DNA from: Chloroflexota bacterium
Lineage (GTDB): Bacteria > Chloroflexota > Limnocylindria > Limnocylindrales > CSP1-4
DNA: 5,046 nt
Reading direction: 5' to 3'
NCBI GenBank assembly: GCA_021777365.1
Contig: JAJYDP010000423.1
Coordinates: 1 to 5,046 of the forward strand
This document shows positions 1 through 5,046 of this stretch, one piece after another. A model generated the notes under the pieces. That model had not been told where the DNA came from. It did no database searches and saw nothing but the letters and a program-made list of their open reading frames with translations. Made by a program: the position numbers and the translations under genes. The number at the start of each line of letters is the position of its first letter. Within the stretch, counting starts at the first letter, position 1.

Positions 1-94
1 GCCAGGGGCCGTCGGCGCGCCCGGGGACGCGGCCGCCCGAGGGGATGCAGCCGCGCCCGGGGATGCCGCCCGCCGGGCCGGGGGTCGGCCGTGA
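1..94 (+). CDS. C-terminal end of an upstream gene with a hexapeptide-repeat tail (partial)
   Basis: Reading from base 2, this frame is open and ends at a TGA at 92-94. That stop overlaps the GTG start of the next gene in the four bases GTGA. The 30 visible residues are Ala/Gly/Pro-rich and contain three tandem hexapeptides of the form A-(P/R)-G-D-A-A, encoded by 17-70, with a weaker partial unit before them (P-G-A-V-G). Most base differences between copies are synonymous: GAC/GAT for Asp, and GCG/GCA/GCC for Ala. Only one residue changes, Pro to Arg. This pattern argues that the frame is really translated. The stretch looks like a flexible, low-complexity C-terminal tail. The body of the protein lies outside the window, so its function cannot be told. 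In many bacteria prmC or prfA lies near tsaC, but nothing visible here shows that identity. Confidence 0.6.
   Translation, partial: PGAVGAPGDAAARGDAAAPGDAARRAGGRP
17..70 (+). repeat. 18-nt tandem repeat, three copies, in frame
   Basis: Units run 17-34, 35-52 and 53-70. The first and third match at 16 of 18 positions and the second matches the third at 14 of 18. A degenerate earlier unit probably runs off the left edge. The period is six codons, so copy-number change would keep the reading frame of the upstream gene. Confidence 0.8.
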
Positions 95-1107
95 TCCCCG
101 ACCGGCGGCCGGCCGCGCGCCCGGAGCCCGCGTTCCCGATCCGGATGGTCGTGCTCGACATCGACGGCACGCTCGTCGGCGGCGACCTCCAGATCGGCCC
201 CCGAACCCGGGCCGCCGTCGCGGCGGCGCTCGAGCTGGGCGTCCACGTGTCGCTCGCGACCGGGCGGACGCCAAGCTCCGCGGCGGTGTTCGCCAACCAG
301 CTCGGGCTGTCCGCGCCGCTCATCGGCCACCAGGGCGCGGCGATCCGCGCCATGCCCACGCGCCGCCAGGCGCCCGTCGCGACCTCGCCCAGCGCCCGGG
401 GCCGGGTCGGCCGGCTGCTCCACCACGCGCCGCTGTCGGCCGCCGCGATCCGCGAGGCGATCGTCTGGTGCCGCGCGAACGGCCTCGACCCGCACGTGAA
501 CAACCTCGAGCGGATCATCGTCTGGGCGGGCGACCCGTCGTTCAGCGACTACTCCGCGTACCTGAGCGGCGCCGTCCAGGTCGTGCCCGACCTGCTGGCC
601 GCGATCCGCGCCCCGATGAGCAAGGTGATCGCGGTGGGGGAGCCCGGACAGCCGATGGCCCTGGTGGACGAGGCGCGCCGCCACTTCGCGGGCGCCGCGC
701 ACGTGACGGTCTCGCACCCGCGGTTCCTCGAGTTCGTCGCGGAGGGCGTGTCCAAGGGCCGCGCCGTGGCCTGGCTGGCGCACCAGGCGGGCATCCCCCA
801 CGCGCAGATCCTGGCGGTCGGGGACTCGCTCAACGACGCGGAGATGATCGAGGACGCCGGCCACGGGGCGTGCATGCCCAGCGCGGTGGACGAGGTGCGG
901 CGGGTCGCGCGGTACCTCGCCCGGCCGGTGGCCGAGGAGGGCGCGGCCGAGCTCATCGAGCAGCTGGTGCTCGCGCCGCCCGCCGAGGCCGCGCGCAACG
1001 CCGAGCGGCTCGCGGCGTCGGCGGCCGAGGCGTTGGGCGTCGGCCGGCTCCCCGCCGCCGGCCAGGCGCCCAACGCCCGCGGGGCGTCCACCACTGGAGG
1101 GCTGTGA
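91..1107 (+). CDS. HAD-superfamily hydrolase, Cof-like (class IIB) phosphatase
   Basis: A soluble HAD phosphatase, 338 aa from the GTG at 91. Motif I is D-I-D-G-T, with nucleophile D23 and acid/base D25. Motif II is A-T-G-R-T with T57. A likely motif III lysine is K222 in S-K-G-R-A. Motif IV is G-D-S-L-N-D, with metal ligands D245 and D249. The long stretch between motifs II and III (about residues 85-215) fits the C2-type cap of the Cof/YbjI group. Such enzymes usually dephosphorylate sugar phosphates, nucleotides or cofactors, and the substrate cannot be read from sequence. The start at 91 is chosen for its GTGA overlap with the upstream stop and a weak SD-like run of G at 80-84. ATG at 145, just before motif I, is the alternative. 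Residues 295-338 form an Ala/Gly-rich tail beyond the usual length of about 270 aa. The stop overlaps the tsaC start by one base. Confidence 0.92.
   Translation: MIPDRRPAARPEPAFPIRMVVLDIDGTLVGGDLQIGPRTRAAVAAALELGVHVSLATGRTPSSAAVFANQLGLSAPLIGHQGAAIRAMPTRRQAPVATSPSARGRVGRLLHHAPLSAAAIREAIVWCRANGLDPHVNNLERIIVWAGDPSFSDYSAYLSGAVQVVPDLLAAIRAPMSKVIAVGEPGQPMALVDEARRHFAGAAHVTVSHPRFLEFVAEGVSKGRAVAWLAHQAGIPHAQILAVGDSLNDAEMIEDAGHGACMPSAVDEVRRVARYLARPVAEEGAAELIEQLVLAPPAEAARNAERLAASAAEALGVGRLPAAGQAPNARGASTTGGL
1096..1100 (+). promoter_or_regulatory. Ribosome binding site of tsaC
   Basis: GGAGG lies six bases before ATG 1107, inside the last codons of the HAD gene. It settles the tsaC start. The same frame is open upstream as far as an ATG at 45, but the homology to TsaC begins at 1107. 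Confidence 0.8.
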
Positions 1108-1775
1108 TGACCGCTCGACTCGTCCCCGACGGCCCCGAGGCCCGCGCCGAGGCGATCGCGCTCCTGCGCGCCGGCGGCATCGTCGCGGTGCCCACCGACA
1201 CCGTGTACGGGATCGCCGCCGACATGGCGCTGCCCGACGCGATCGAGCGGCTGTTCGCCGCCAAGCAGCGGCCGCCCGAGAAGGCGGTGGCCGTCCTGCT
1301 CGCCGACGCGGACCAGGCCGAGGTGCTGGGGATCGTCTCCCCCGCGGCCGCCGTCCTCGCCGCGCGGTTCTGGCCGGGCGGCCTCACCCTCGTGCTGCCG
1401 GTGCGCCCCGAGGCGCGCCTCCCGCGGGTGCTCGCGGGCGGCGCCCCCACGATCGGCGTGCGCGTGCCGGACCACGCCGCGCCCCGGGCGCTCGCCGCGG
1501 CCCTCGGGCCGCTGCCCACGACGTCGGCCAACCGCTCGGGCGAGCCGGACGCCCGCGACGCGCGCGAGATCGTCGAGCGCCTCGGCGACTCGCTGGCGAT
1601 GGTGCTCGACGGGGGCCCCGTCCGCGGCGGCCCCGCCTCGACCGTCGTGGACTGCACGCTCGACTGGCCGTCGATCCTGCGGGAGGGCGCCATCCCGTCG
1701 GCCGAGATCGCCGCGGCGCTGGCGGCGGCGGGCCTGCCCCACGCGATCGGCACCTGGGACGTGGACGAGGCGTAG
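1107..1775 (+). CDS. tsaC: L-threonylcarbamoyladenylate synthase (TsaC/YrdC/Sua5 family, single domain)
   Basis: This 222-aa cytosolic enzyme makes L-threonylcarbamoyl-AMP from threonine, bicarbonate and ATP. That is the first step of t6A37 formation on tRNAs reading ANN codons; TsaB/D/E then transfer the group. The YrdC fold covers nearly the whole protein. Visible motifs are P-T-D-T-V-Y-G at residues 29-35, the K-Q-R-P segment at 53-56 in the nucleotide/threonine site, S-A-N-R-S-G at 140-145, and a later R-G-G-P-A-S-T-V-V-D stretch typical of the family. The additional C-terminal Sua5 domain of longer homologues is absent, so this is the short form. The ATG overlaps the HAD stop (TGATG) behind a strong SD, implying coupled translation. 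About 700 bases without a gene follow, so it is probably the last gene of its transcript. Confidence 0.95.
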   Translation: MTARLVPDGPEARAEAIALLRAGGIVAVPTDTVYGIAADMALPDAIERLFAAKQRPPEKAVAVLLADADQAEVLGIVSPAAAVLAARFWPGGLTLVLPVRPEARLPRVLAGGAPTIGVRVPDHAAPRALAAALGPLPTTSANRSGEPDARDAREIVERLGDSLAMVLDGGPVRGGPASTVVDCTLDWPSILREGAIPSAEIAAALAAAGLPHAIGTWDVDEA

Positions 1776-1842
1776 CCGAGCGCGCACATCGCGGTTCTGG
1801 CGGCACACTCCCGCGACCGGGCGACGCGGCCCGGCCGCGCAG

Positions 1843-1902
1843 TCCCCGGCCCGCGCGTCCCCGGCCCGCGCGTCGCGGCCCCTCGCGTCGCGGCCCCTCG
1901 CT
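1843..1902. repeat. 15-nt tandem repeat, four copies in two variants (A-A-B-B)
   Basis: 1843-1857 and 1858-1872 are identical (TCCCCGGCCCGCGCG). 1873-1887 is TCGCGGCCCCTCGCG, and 1888-1902 repeats it except for the last base. The two variants agree at 11 of 15 positions. A degraded further unit may precede at 1828-1842. The array directly abuts the first copy of the dyad motif series. Confidence 0.85.
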
Positions 1903-2079
1903 CGCCAGCCGGGTGAACGGAACGCCCCAGCGGGCACGCCGCTCGCCAGCCGAGCCGCCGGGCTGCGAAGACACCGATCCAGCTCGCCAGCCGAGTGGCG
2001 CGCCCGACCCGGGGGCAGGCTGAGCCGCCGGGCGAGTGGCCCCCCAGGCGGGGGAGCCGCTCGCCAGCCGAGCCGCCGG
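1900..2079. repeat. Spaced direct repeats of a dyad motif (core GCTCGCCAGCCG, four copies)
   Basis: The 12-base core is identical at 1900-1911, 1941-1952, 1982-1993 and 2059-2070. The first three starts are exactly 41 nt apart and the fourth follows after 77. In copies 2 and 4 the core extends to the inverted repeat GCTCG-CCAGC-CGAGC, and the identity covers 24 bases (1938-1961 and 2056-2079). Copy 3 changes the last base of the right arm and copy 1 two of its bases. The downstream half-module GAGCCGCCGG also occurs alone at 2022-2031. A shortened core, TCGCCAGCC, lies at 2443-2451, close to the glyA start. Sequence between the cores is not conserved. Its function is unknown. A protein-binding array, a structured RNA or a mobile or expanding repeat family are all possible. 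Confidence 0.8.
2038..2058. other. Strong GC hairpin between repeat copies
   Basis: GGC plus CCCCC (2038-2045) can pair with GGGGG (2050-2054) and GCC (2056-2058), leaving an AGGC loop and one bulged A at 2055. There is no T-run on either side, so it is not a canonical intrinsic terminator. It could still stop or stabilise the tsaC transcript. Confidence 0.4.
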
Positions 2080-2287
2080 CACCCTTCACCCGCCGCCGCC
2101 CCCCGCCGACCCGTGCCTCGCCGGGCCACCCGACGGCCCGATCGACGCGTGGGCCGCCGTTTGGTCCGCTCCGTGCGCCACCGGCGGGGCCTCGACGGCC
2201 CCAGGCGTTCGATGGTGGCACCGGCCGGACCAGCCGTCGCGCGAAGCGACCATAGGGCACCGCGTGGCCCAGCAGAGCGGCCCGGAG

Positions 2288-2340
2288 GAGCGGGTGGCCA
2301 GGGCCGGGCGGCCCGAGCGGTGGCCACGGCCGGGCGACCC
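2288..2340. repeat. 26/27-nt tandem duplication
   Basis: 2288-2314 and 2315-2340 are consecutive copies that differ by two substitutions and one missing G. Both begin GAGCG and contain GGTGGCCA and GGCCGGGCG. The one-base length difference would shift a reading frame, in keeping with a non-coding region. Confidence 0.8.
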
Positions 2341-2461
2341 GGGCAGAAGGCACTACGCCCCGCCCCGCCGCGCCCGCGCGCCCGCCGCCGCAATCCCCCC
2401 CCGGAGCCGCACGCCGCGCGAAGCGTGGGAGAATAGCCGGCGTCGCCAGCCAGCCGCGCCG

Positions 2462-2468
2462 AGGAGGT
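2462..2468 (+). promoter_or_regulatory. Perfect Shine-Dalgarno sequence of glyA
   Basis: AGGAGGT matches the anti-SD at all seven positions and ends four bases before the GTG at 2473. It supports this non-ATG start and suggests strong translation initiation. Confidence 0.85.
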
Positions 2469-2472
2469 CCCC

Positions 2473-3810
2473 GTGCCCGAGTCCGCCGTTCCGCCCGCCG
2501 CGTGGGCGCCCATCTCTGAGGTGGACCCCGAGCTGTGGACCGCGCTCGAGAGCGAGCGCCGTCGCCAGACGGACAAGATCGAGCTGATCGCCAGCGAGAA
2601 CTACGTGTACGCGGCCGTGGAGGAGGCGCAGGGCTCCTGGCTGACGAACAAGTACGCCGAGGGGCTGCCCGGCAAGCGCTACTACGGCGGCTGCGAGTAC
2701 GTGGACGTGGTGGAGGACCTCGCCCGCGCCCGCGCGCTCGCCCTGTTCCCGGGCGCCGAGCACGTCAACGTGCAGCCCCACTCCGGCGCCCAGGCCAACA
2801 TGGCGGCCTACTTCGCGGTCATCCGCCCCGGCGACCGGATCCTGGGCCTCAGCCTGGCCCACGGCGGCCACCTCACGCACGGCTCCCCGGTCAACTTCTC
2901 GGGCCGCCTGTACGAGGTCCACGCCTACGGGGTCGACCGGGAGACCGAGCGCCTCGACTACGACGCGATCGAGGCCCAGGCGAAGGAGGTCCGGCCCAAG
3001 CTCCTGGTGGCCGGCGCGTCCGCGTACCCGCGGGTGTGGGACTTCCAGCGGCTGGCCGCCATCGCCCACGGCGTCGGGGCGCTGCTGTTCGTGGACATGG
3101 CGCACTTCGCGGGCCTGGTGGCCGCCGGCCTCCACCCCAGCCCCTTCCCGCACGCCGACATCGTCACCACGACCACGCACAAGACCCTGCGCGGCCCCCG
3201 CGGCGGCCTCGTGTTCGCCCGCGCGGAGCTGCCCGAGGGCATCGACCGGGCGGACTTCCCGGCGCTGGGCAAGAGCACCCTCGCCGCCGCCGTGGACAAG
3301 AGCGTGTTCCCGGGCGTCCAGGGCGGGCCGCTGATGCACGTCATCGCCGCCAAGGCGGTGGCCTTCCACCTCGCCCAGACCGAGGGCTTCCGGGCGGACC
3401 AGGCCCGGACCGTCGAGAACGCGCGGGTGCTCGCGGAGACGCTCGCCGGCGCCGGCGCCCGCCTCGTCTCGGGCGGCACCGACAACCACCTGATGCTGGT
3501 GGACGTGACGCCGCTGGGCGTGACCGGCAAGGAGGCCGAGGCGCTGCTCGACGACGTGGGGATCACGGTCAACAAGAACGCGATCCCGTTCGACCAGAAC
3601 CCGCCCAACGTCGCGTCCGGGATCCGGATCGGCACGCCGGCGACCACGACCCGGGGCATGGGCCCCGACGAGATGCGCCAGGTCGGCCGGCTGATCGTGG
3701 CCGCGATCCGCGACCGCGACGCGGCCGGCATCGCCGAGCGCATCCGGGGCGAGGTCCGGGAGCTGACCGGCCGGTTCCCGGTGCCCGGCCTGCCGCGCGA
3801 CCGCGCCTGA
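2473..3810 (+). CDS. glyA: Serine hydroxymethyltransferase
   Basis: This PLP enzyme interconverts serine plus tetrahydrofolate with glycine plus 5,10-methylene-tetrahydrofolate, the main cytosolic entry to one-carbon units. It is 445 aa, somewhat longer than the usual 410-430. Family landmarks run in order: I-E-L-I-A-S-E-N (residues 36-43), [10 protein letters not shown] starting at 69, H-S-G-A-Q-A-N (103-109), D208 and H211 in D-M-A-H for the PLP ring, and the Schiff-base lysine K237 in [11 protein letters not shown]. The substrate-carboxylate arginine is R385 in S-G-I-R-I-G-T-P. All key residues are present, so it should be active. Spacing from K237 to R385 is about 14 residues greater than in E. 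coli, and the extra lies between about 252 and 269. The GTG start follows a perfect SD. The next gene begins 45 nt downstream on the same strand, so the two are probably co-transcribed. Confidence 0.98.
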   Translation: MPESAVPPAAWAPISEVDPELWTALESERRRQTDKIELIASENYVYAAVEEAQGSWLTNKYAEGLPGKRYYGGCEYVDVVEDLARARALALFPGAEHVNVQPHSGAQANMAAYFAVIRPGDRILGLSLAHGGHLTHGSPVNFSGRLYEVHAYGVDRETERLDYDAIEAQAKEVRPKLLVAGASAYPRVWDFQRLAAIAHGVGALLFVDMAHFAGLVAAGLHPSPFPHADIVTTTTHKTLRGPRGGLVFARAELPEGIDRADFPALGKSTLAAAVDKSVFPGVQGGPLMHVIAAKAVAFHLAQTEGFRADQARTVENARVLAETLAGAGARLVSGGTDNHLMLVDVTPLGVTGKEAEALLDDVGITVNKNAIPFDQNPPNVASGIRIGTPATTTRGMGPDEMRQVGRLIVAAIRDRDAAGIAERIRGEVRELTGRFPVPGLPRDRA

Positions 3811-3855
3811 GCCGCGCCCGCGCCCGCGAACCGCGCCCAGGAGCCAGGACACCCG

Positions 3856-4974
3856 ATGCGGCTGATCTCGACGTTCGGCACGGACCTGCCGATCGTCGTC
3901 GCGGCGTTCGTCGCCTCGTCGCTGCTGTCGCTTCTCGCCACCCCGCTGGTCGCGCGCGCGGCGCAGCGGCTGGGCGCCGTGGACCAGCCCAACCACCGGC
4001 GGGTCAACGCCGCCCCGGTCCCGCGCGGCGGGGGCGTGGCCGTGGCCCTGTCGTTCCTGCTCGTGGCCCTCGTGGTGGTGCTCGTCGACGAGCACTTCGA
4101 GCTCGTGCCCGACCCGAACCGGCCGGAGACGGCGACCTTCCTCGCGGTCATGCTCGGCGGGCTCCTGGCCATGCTCCTGGGCCTGCTCGACGACGCCTTC
4201 CAGCTGCGCGCCCGCTGGCAGCTGCTGGCCCAGCTCGCGGTGGCGGGCGTGTCGGTGGCGGCGGGGATCTACCCGACCGAGCTCAACAACCCCGTGGGGC
4301 CGGGCACGATCCCGCTCGTCCCCGCGGCCGGCGCCGGCTTCACCGTGGTCTGGATCCTGGGCATGGTCAACAGCATCAACTTCATCGACGGGCTCGACGG
4401 CCTCTCGTCGGGGATCTCGCTCATCGCCGCGGCCACCCTGGGGACCATCTCGTTCACCACCGCCATCGGCGTCACCGGCCAGCCGATGGTGGGCGTGCTG
4501 TGCTTCACCCTGGTCGGCTCGCTGCTCGGCTTCCTGCGCTGGAACTTCCACCCGGCGCGGATCTTCATCGGCACCACCGGGGTGATGTTCGTGGGCTACA
4601 TGCTCGCGATCCTGTCGATCCTGGGCGCCGCCAAGGTCGCCGTGGCGCTGCTGGTGCTGGGCGTGCCGATCATCGACACGTTCTGGATCATCGTCCGCCG
4701 GCTGGCGACCGGCCGCTCGCCGTTCACGCCGGACCGCGGCCACATCCACCACCGGCTGCTGGACCTGGGCCTCTCGCACGCCCAGACCGTGCTCGTGATC
4801 TACGCGATCTGCCTCGCGCTCGCGGTCGGCTCGATCGTGCTGTCCACCGACCAGCAGGTCTACGCGTTCCTGGGCCTGGGCGTGGCCTTCGGCGTGGGGC
4901 TGTTCCTGCTGGCCCGCGGCGACAGCGGCGGGCTCGAGGCCGAGAGCTACGAGGGGCCCCCCGGCCGCGAGTAG
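3856..4974 (+). CDS. WecA/TagO-like polyprenyl-phosphate GlcNAc/sugar-1-phosphate transferase (glycosyltransferase family 4)
   Basis: An integral membrane enzyme of 372 aa with about 11 hydrophobic segments. It belongs to the superfamily that transfers a sugar-1-phosphate from a UDP-sugar to undecaprenyl or decaprenyl phosphate, starting synthesis of a surface polymer or glycan. Visible motifs are P-R-G-G-G (about 56-60), L-D-D with D112/D113, N-S-I-N-F-I-D-G-L-D-G (172-182), N-F-H-P-A-R-I-F (230-237), and the cytoplasmic D-R-G-H-I-H-H-R-L with H296, H298 and H299. The H-I-H-H-R-L form points to WecA/TagO rather than MraY. The usual G-D-x-G after R-I-F-(M/I) reads G239-T240-T241-G242, so the expected metal-binding Asp is missing. 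The SD candidate is AGGA at 3846-3849, six bases before ATG. The last 20 residues form a hydrophilic acidic tail. The exact sugar and lipid are unknown. Confidence 0.9.
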   Translation: MRLISTFGTDLPIVVAAFVASSLLSLLATPLVARAAQRLGAVDQPNHRRVNAAPVPRGGGVAVALSFLLVALVVVLVDEHFELVPDPNRPETATFLAVMLGGLLAMLLGLLDDAFQLRARWQLLAQLAVAGVSVAAGIYPTELNNPVGPGTIPLVPAAGAGFTVVWILGMVNSINFIDGLDGLSSGISLIAAATLGTISFTTAIGVTGQPMVGVLCFTLVGSLLGFLRWNFHPARIFIGTTGVMFVGYMLAILSILGAAKVAVALLVLGVPIIDTFWIIVRRLATGRSPFTPDRGHIHHRLLDLGLSHAQTVLVIYAICLALAVGSIVLSTDQQVYAFLGLGVAFGVGLFLLARGDSGGLEAESYEGPPGRE

Positions 4975-5040
4975 CGCCGCCGCGCGCCTCGACGCCGTGC
5001 GAGCCCCCCGCCGGGCCCCCGGCGGGCCGCGAGTAGCGCC
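4963..5040. repeat. Duplicated stop-codon region
   Basis: GGCCGCGAGTAGCGCC occurs at 4963-4978, where it encodes G-R-E-stop of the transferase, and again at 5025-5040. With a small gap the similarity extends left to 4954 and 5013. The copies are 62 nt apart, so the second TAG lies in a different frame from the first. Confidence 0.8.
5007..5026 (+). terminator. GC hairpin after the transferase gene, possible terminator without T-run
   Basis: CCCGCCGGG (5007-5015) and CCCGGCGGG (5018-5026) are perfect inverted repeats around two bases; in practice about eight pairs with a four-base loop. It begins 33 nt after the stop codon. No T-tract follows, so Rho-independent termination is uncertain. It overlaps the second copy of the duplicated stop region. 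Confidence 0.35.
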
Positions 5041-5046
5041 CCAGAT

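Larger units (their letters stand above)
1776..2472. other. Repeat-rich gap of about 700 bases with no supported gene
   Basis: Open frames of 86-183 codons exist on the + strand and longer ones on the - strand. Their translations are Pro/Arg/Ala-rich, match no family I recognise, and have no convincing start with a ribosome site. The main repeat recurs at 41, 41 and 77 nt, none a multiple of three, so copies fall in different frames, which argues against coding. No tRNA is visible, and I recognise no known riboswitch. The gap holds a 15-nt tandem array, a dyad motif series, a GC hairpin, a 26/27-nt duplication and two copies of CGCGCGAAGCG. The promoter of glyA should lie near its right end. 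The only AT-leaning spot there is GAGAATAG at 2430-2437, a weak -10-like string without a recognisable -35. Confidence 0.6.

Noticed and set aside
45..1106. N-terminal extension of tsaC: the frame is open from an ATG at 45.
   Set aside because: It lies wholly over the HAD gene, whose motifs are clear; its translation is Arg/Pro/Gly-rich without family features. The SD and TsaC homology put the start at 1107.
1790..1815. Inverted repeat CGCGG/CCGCG after the tsaC stop as a terminator.
   Set aside because: Five pairs around a 16-base loop with no T-run; such matches are common by chance at this G+C content.
1900..2079. CRISPR array.
   Set aside because: The repeats are only 12-15 bases, there are four of them, spacing is not constant after the third, and no cas gene is present.
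2430..2437. GAGAATAG as the -10 element of the glyA promoter.
   Set aside because: Only a four-of-six match to TATAAT with no recognisable -35. It is the sole AT-leaning spot, so possible, but not enough to list as a promoter.
549..2576. Long - strand frames over the HAD and tsaC genes and the gap.
   Set aside because: No recognisable domain. The repeats within them fall in different frames, and the overlapped + strand genes carry full catalytic motifs.
2036..2587. Possible small gene on the + strand running into glyA.
   Set aside because: No ribosome site, Pro/Arg/Ala-rich product, overlap with the first 115 bases of glyA, and it spans repeats that break frame.
2353..4779. Very long - strand open frame antisense to glyA and the transferase.
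   Set aside because: Composition is dominated by Arg, His, Asp, Gly and Val, as expected for the reverse of GC-rich codons, and the two + strand genes are unmistakable.
2535..5036. Open frame of over 800 codons on the + strand across glyA and the transferase.
   Set aside because: It is an Arg/Pro/Gly-rich shadow in another frame. Only its final G-R-E-stop is of note and is treated as a duplication.

Overview
The window is very GC-rich, with codon third positions almost all G or C, and every gene I can support lies on the + strand. It reads as bacterial chromosome. The gene set (Cof-type HAD hydrolase, TsaC/Sua5, GlyA, WecA/TagO-like transferase), the G+C content and the style of the membrane transferase suggest a high-GC Chloroflexota-like or actinobacterium-like organism. 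That taxon guess rests on family resemblance only; there is no rRNA or other marker here.

Left block (1-1775): the last 30 codons of an upstream gene, with a hexapeptide-repeat tail, end in a GTGA overlap with a HAD-superfamily phosphatase gene (91-1107). The HAD stop in turn overlaps the ATG of a single-domain threonylcarbamoyl-AMP synthase gene, tsaC (1107-1775). These three genes look translationally coupled.

Middle (1776-2472): about 700 bases without a convincing gene. It is full of short repeats: a 15-nt tandem array, a 41-nt-spaced series of a dyad-symmetric 12-15 nt motif, a strong hairpin, and a 26/27-nt tandem duplication. This is the least explained part of the window.

Right block (2473-4974): serine hydroxymethyltransferase (glyA), with a perfect Shine-Dalgarno sequence and a GTG start, is followed after 45 nt by a polytopic polyprenyl-phosphate sugar-1-phosphate transferase of the WecA/TagO/MraY superfamily. 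The latter has Thr where the family normally has a metal-binding Asp. A GC hairpin and a duplicated copy of the stop-codon region follow this gene.

Functionally the window joins tRNA modification (t6A), one-carbon metabolism and the first committed step of a cell-surface polymer, with a generic phosphatase. I found no clearly new multi-gene system. The best leads are the repeat-rich gap before glyA, the altered metal-site motif of the transferase, and the coding repeats at the left edge.
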